NCBI GenBank assembly: GCA_012798745.1 | Contig: JAAZMQ010000007.1 | Location: forward strand, 1 to 6,723 | Length of the DNA: 6,723 nt | Origin: Bacteroidales bacterium | GTDB taxonomy: Bacteria > Bacteroidota > Bacteroidia > Bacteroidales > Dysgonomonadaceae | Direction: 5' to 3' | Part shown: positions 5,649 through 6,723 of the stretch, one piece after another | How the letters are laid out: each line of letters begins with the position of its first letter | Numbering within the stretch: the stretch's first letter is position 1 | The notes under the pieces: generated by a model | The model's database searches: none | Seen by the model: only the letters and a program-made list of their open reading frames with translations | Told to the model about the DNA's origin: nothing | Made by a program: the position numbers and the translations under genes

Positions 5649-6611
5649 ATGGCAATTTATACAGGAACAACCAAACAGTTGGGCGGAACGGAAACCGTTA
5701 CCCATAAACAGGAATTCTATTATGGGCTGATTCAAAAAAATGTATTGGTAACCGGTGCAAACGGACAATTAGGCAATGCTCTTCGTGAGTTGCAAAAACG
5801 CGCGAATAATGCCTTTCATTTTATTTATACCGATGTTGCTGAATTGGATATCGCATCTTTACCTCAAGTGAAAGAATTTATCGAACATAACACGATAGAA
5901 TACATTGTCAATTGTGCCGCCTATACGGCAGTAGACAAAGCAGAGAGCGAACCCGAACAAGCCTATCTCATCAACTATACCGGTGTCGAGAACCTGGCTA
6001 AAGCAGCAAAAGAATTCGGGTGCCGCCTCGTTCATATTTCTACCGATTATGTTTTTGATGGAAAATCAACTACCCCTTACACCGAAGAGGCGATACCCAA
6101 CCCCCTATCGGTGTACGGCAAATCGAAACTAAAAGGAGAAGAAGCCATACAGGAAATTCAACCCGATTTCATCATCATCCGTACCTCGTGGCTATATTCC
6201 GAATTTGGTACAAATTTTGTGAAAACCATGCTGAAACTGATGAACGAAAAAGAGGAAATCAACGTTGTTTCCGATCAGCAAGGATCTCCTACATATGCCG
6301 CCGATCTGGCAGAAATGATCATGGTTATACTGGAAGATGCCGAAGAAAGCGAATGGAAAAAGGGAATCTATCATTTTTCTAATCAAGGCGAAACAACATG
6401 GTATGGTTTTGCCAGAAAAATTAAGGAACTCGCACGTATCGATACATGCAAAATCAATCCGATAAAAACGGAAGAGTACCCGGTACAAGCCGAAAGGCCG
6501 CGATATAGTGTGTTGGATAAATCGAAAATAGAGTCCACATTTCATGTTGTTATTCCCCATTGGGAAGAGGCATTGGAAAGATGCATGAAAAAATTGATCA
6601 TTAACCCTTAA
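5649..6611 (+). CDS. rmlD: dTDP-4-dehydrorhamnose reductase with extended N-terminus
   Basis: This cytoplasmic short-chain reductase catalyses the last step of dTDP-L-rhamnose synthesis, the NAD(P)H-dependent reduction of dTDP-4-dehydro-L-rhamnose, supplying rhamnose for surface polysaccharide. The frame encodes 320 residues. The Rossmann motif VTGANGQLG is at 34-42, NCAAYTAVDKAE at 88-99, STDYVFDG at 131-138, and the catalytic YxxxK is Tyr156/Lys160 in SVYGKSK, with Ser/Thr131-132 completing the triad. SDQQGSPTYAADLA (208-221) and ERPRYSVLDKSK (282-293) are typical RmlD substrate-domain segments. Usual length is 280-300, starting a few residues before VLVTG. Here about 28 extra residues (MAIYTGTTKQLGG onward) precede it, and no in-frame ATG, GTG or TTG lies at the usual position; only CTG 5727 and ATT 5730 are available. 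The rmlABC genes are not in view. prfC follows after 39 bp and may be co-transcribed. I see no promoter directly upstream. Confidence 0.93.
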   Translation: MAIYTGTTKQLGGTETVTHKQEFYYGLIQKNVLVTGANGQLGNALRELQKRANNAFHFIYTDVAELDIASLPQVKEFIEHNTIEYIVNCAAYTAVDKAESEPEQAYLINYTGVENLAKAAKEFGCRLVHISTDYVFDGKSTTPYTEEAIPNPLSVYGKSKLKGEEAIQEIQPDFIIIRTSWLYSEFGTNFVKTMLKLMNEKEEINVVSDQQGSPTYAADLAEMIMVILEDAEESEWKKGIYHFSNQGETTWYGFARKIKELARIDTCKINPIKTEEYPVQAERPRYSVLDKSKIESTFHVVIPHWEEALERCMKKLIINP

Positions 6612-6650
6612 CATAAAAAGCAAAAGCAAAGAGACAAGAGAGAATCATTT

Positions 6651-6723
6651 ATGACATTACAAAAAGAAATACAACGCAGACGAACATTTGCTATTATCAG
6701 TCACCCCGATGCGGGGAAAACCA
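6651..6723 (+). CDS. prfC: Peptide chain release factor 3, first 24 codons (3' end outside window)
   Basis: Only the N-terminus is present: MTLQKEIQRRRTFAIISHPD followed by AGKT. This is the start of the translational GTPase domain, and SHPDAGKT (17-24) is the G1 P-loop. His-Pro-Asp at this point is characteristic of RF3, whereas EF-G and LepA carry other residues before AGKT. RF3 removes RF1 or RF2 from the ribosome after peptide release, using GTP. The ATG at 6651 lies 39 bp after rmlD with no clear Shine-Dalgarno, normal for this phylum. The rmlD-prfC order is, as I recall, a conserved Bacteroidales arrangement and suggests co-transcription. No stop or frameshift is seen up to the window edge. 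Confidence 0.93.
   Translation, partial: MTLQKEIQRRRTFAIISHPDAGKT

Noticed and set aside
6192..6629. 145-codon open frame on the minus strand
   Set aside because: It is antisense to rmlD and its Phe/Cys-rich translation looks like the complement of a real gene.
1..6723. CRISPR array, tRNA, rRNA, insertion sequence or phage genes
   Set aside because: I found no repeated spacer pattern, cloverleaf-like sequence, transposase or integrase motif anywhere in the window.

Overview
The window looks like chromosomal DNA from a Bacteroidota bacterium, most likely order Bacteroidales. Four things support this: the ECF sigma factor with adjacent FecR-type anti-sigma factor, promoters of the TTTG / TAnnTTTG type, starts that mostly lack a Shine-Dalgarno sequence, and an rmlD-prfC gene pair that I recall as a recurrent Bacteroidales neighbourhood. 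I cannot name a genus from the sequence alone. Base composition is moderately AT-rich and fairly even.

Layout. Positions 1 to about 5412 are read on the minus strand. From right to left they hold a metallo-beta-lactamase-fold hydrolase (4624-5412), the AAA+ unfoldase ClpC (1897-4434), a GNAT acetyltransferase (1228-1791), an ECF sigma factor (552-1115) and the start of its FecR-like anti-sigma factor (1-491, running off the left edge). Each of the first four appears to be its own transcription unit. TAnnTTTG boxes precede the hydrolase, clpC, the acetyltransferase and the sigma factor, and a clear intrinsic terminator follows clpC. Sigma factor and anti-sigma factor share one unit.

From about 5522 rightward the plus strand is read: a short fragment resembling the N-terminus of a DUF4924-type protein (5522-5599), a full-length dTDP-4-dehydrorhamnose reductase with an unusual N-terminal extension (5649-6611), and the first 24 codons of peptide chain release factor 3 (from 6651).

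The genes do not form a single pathway. They are housekeeping and regulatory units placed side by side: proteolysis and stress (ClpC), cell-surface signalling (sigma/anti-sigma), surface polysaccharide precursor synthesis (RmlD), translation termination (RF3), and two enzymes of unknown substrate. I see no phage, IS element, CRISPR array or RNA gene. The points most worth a second look are the broken DUF4924-like gene and displaced rmlD start, a perfect dyad over the clpC promoter next to a strong Shine-Dalgarno, and an inverted-repeat cluster in the divergent region 5436-5497.
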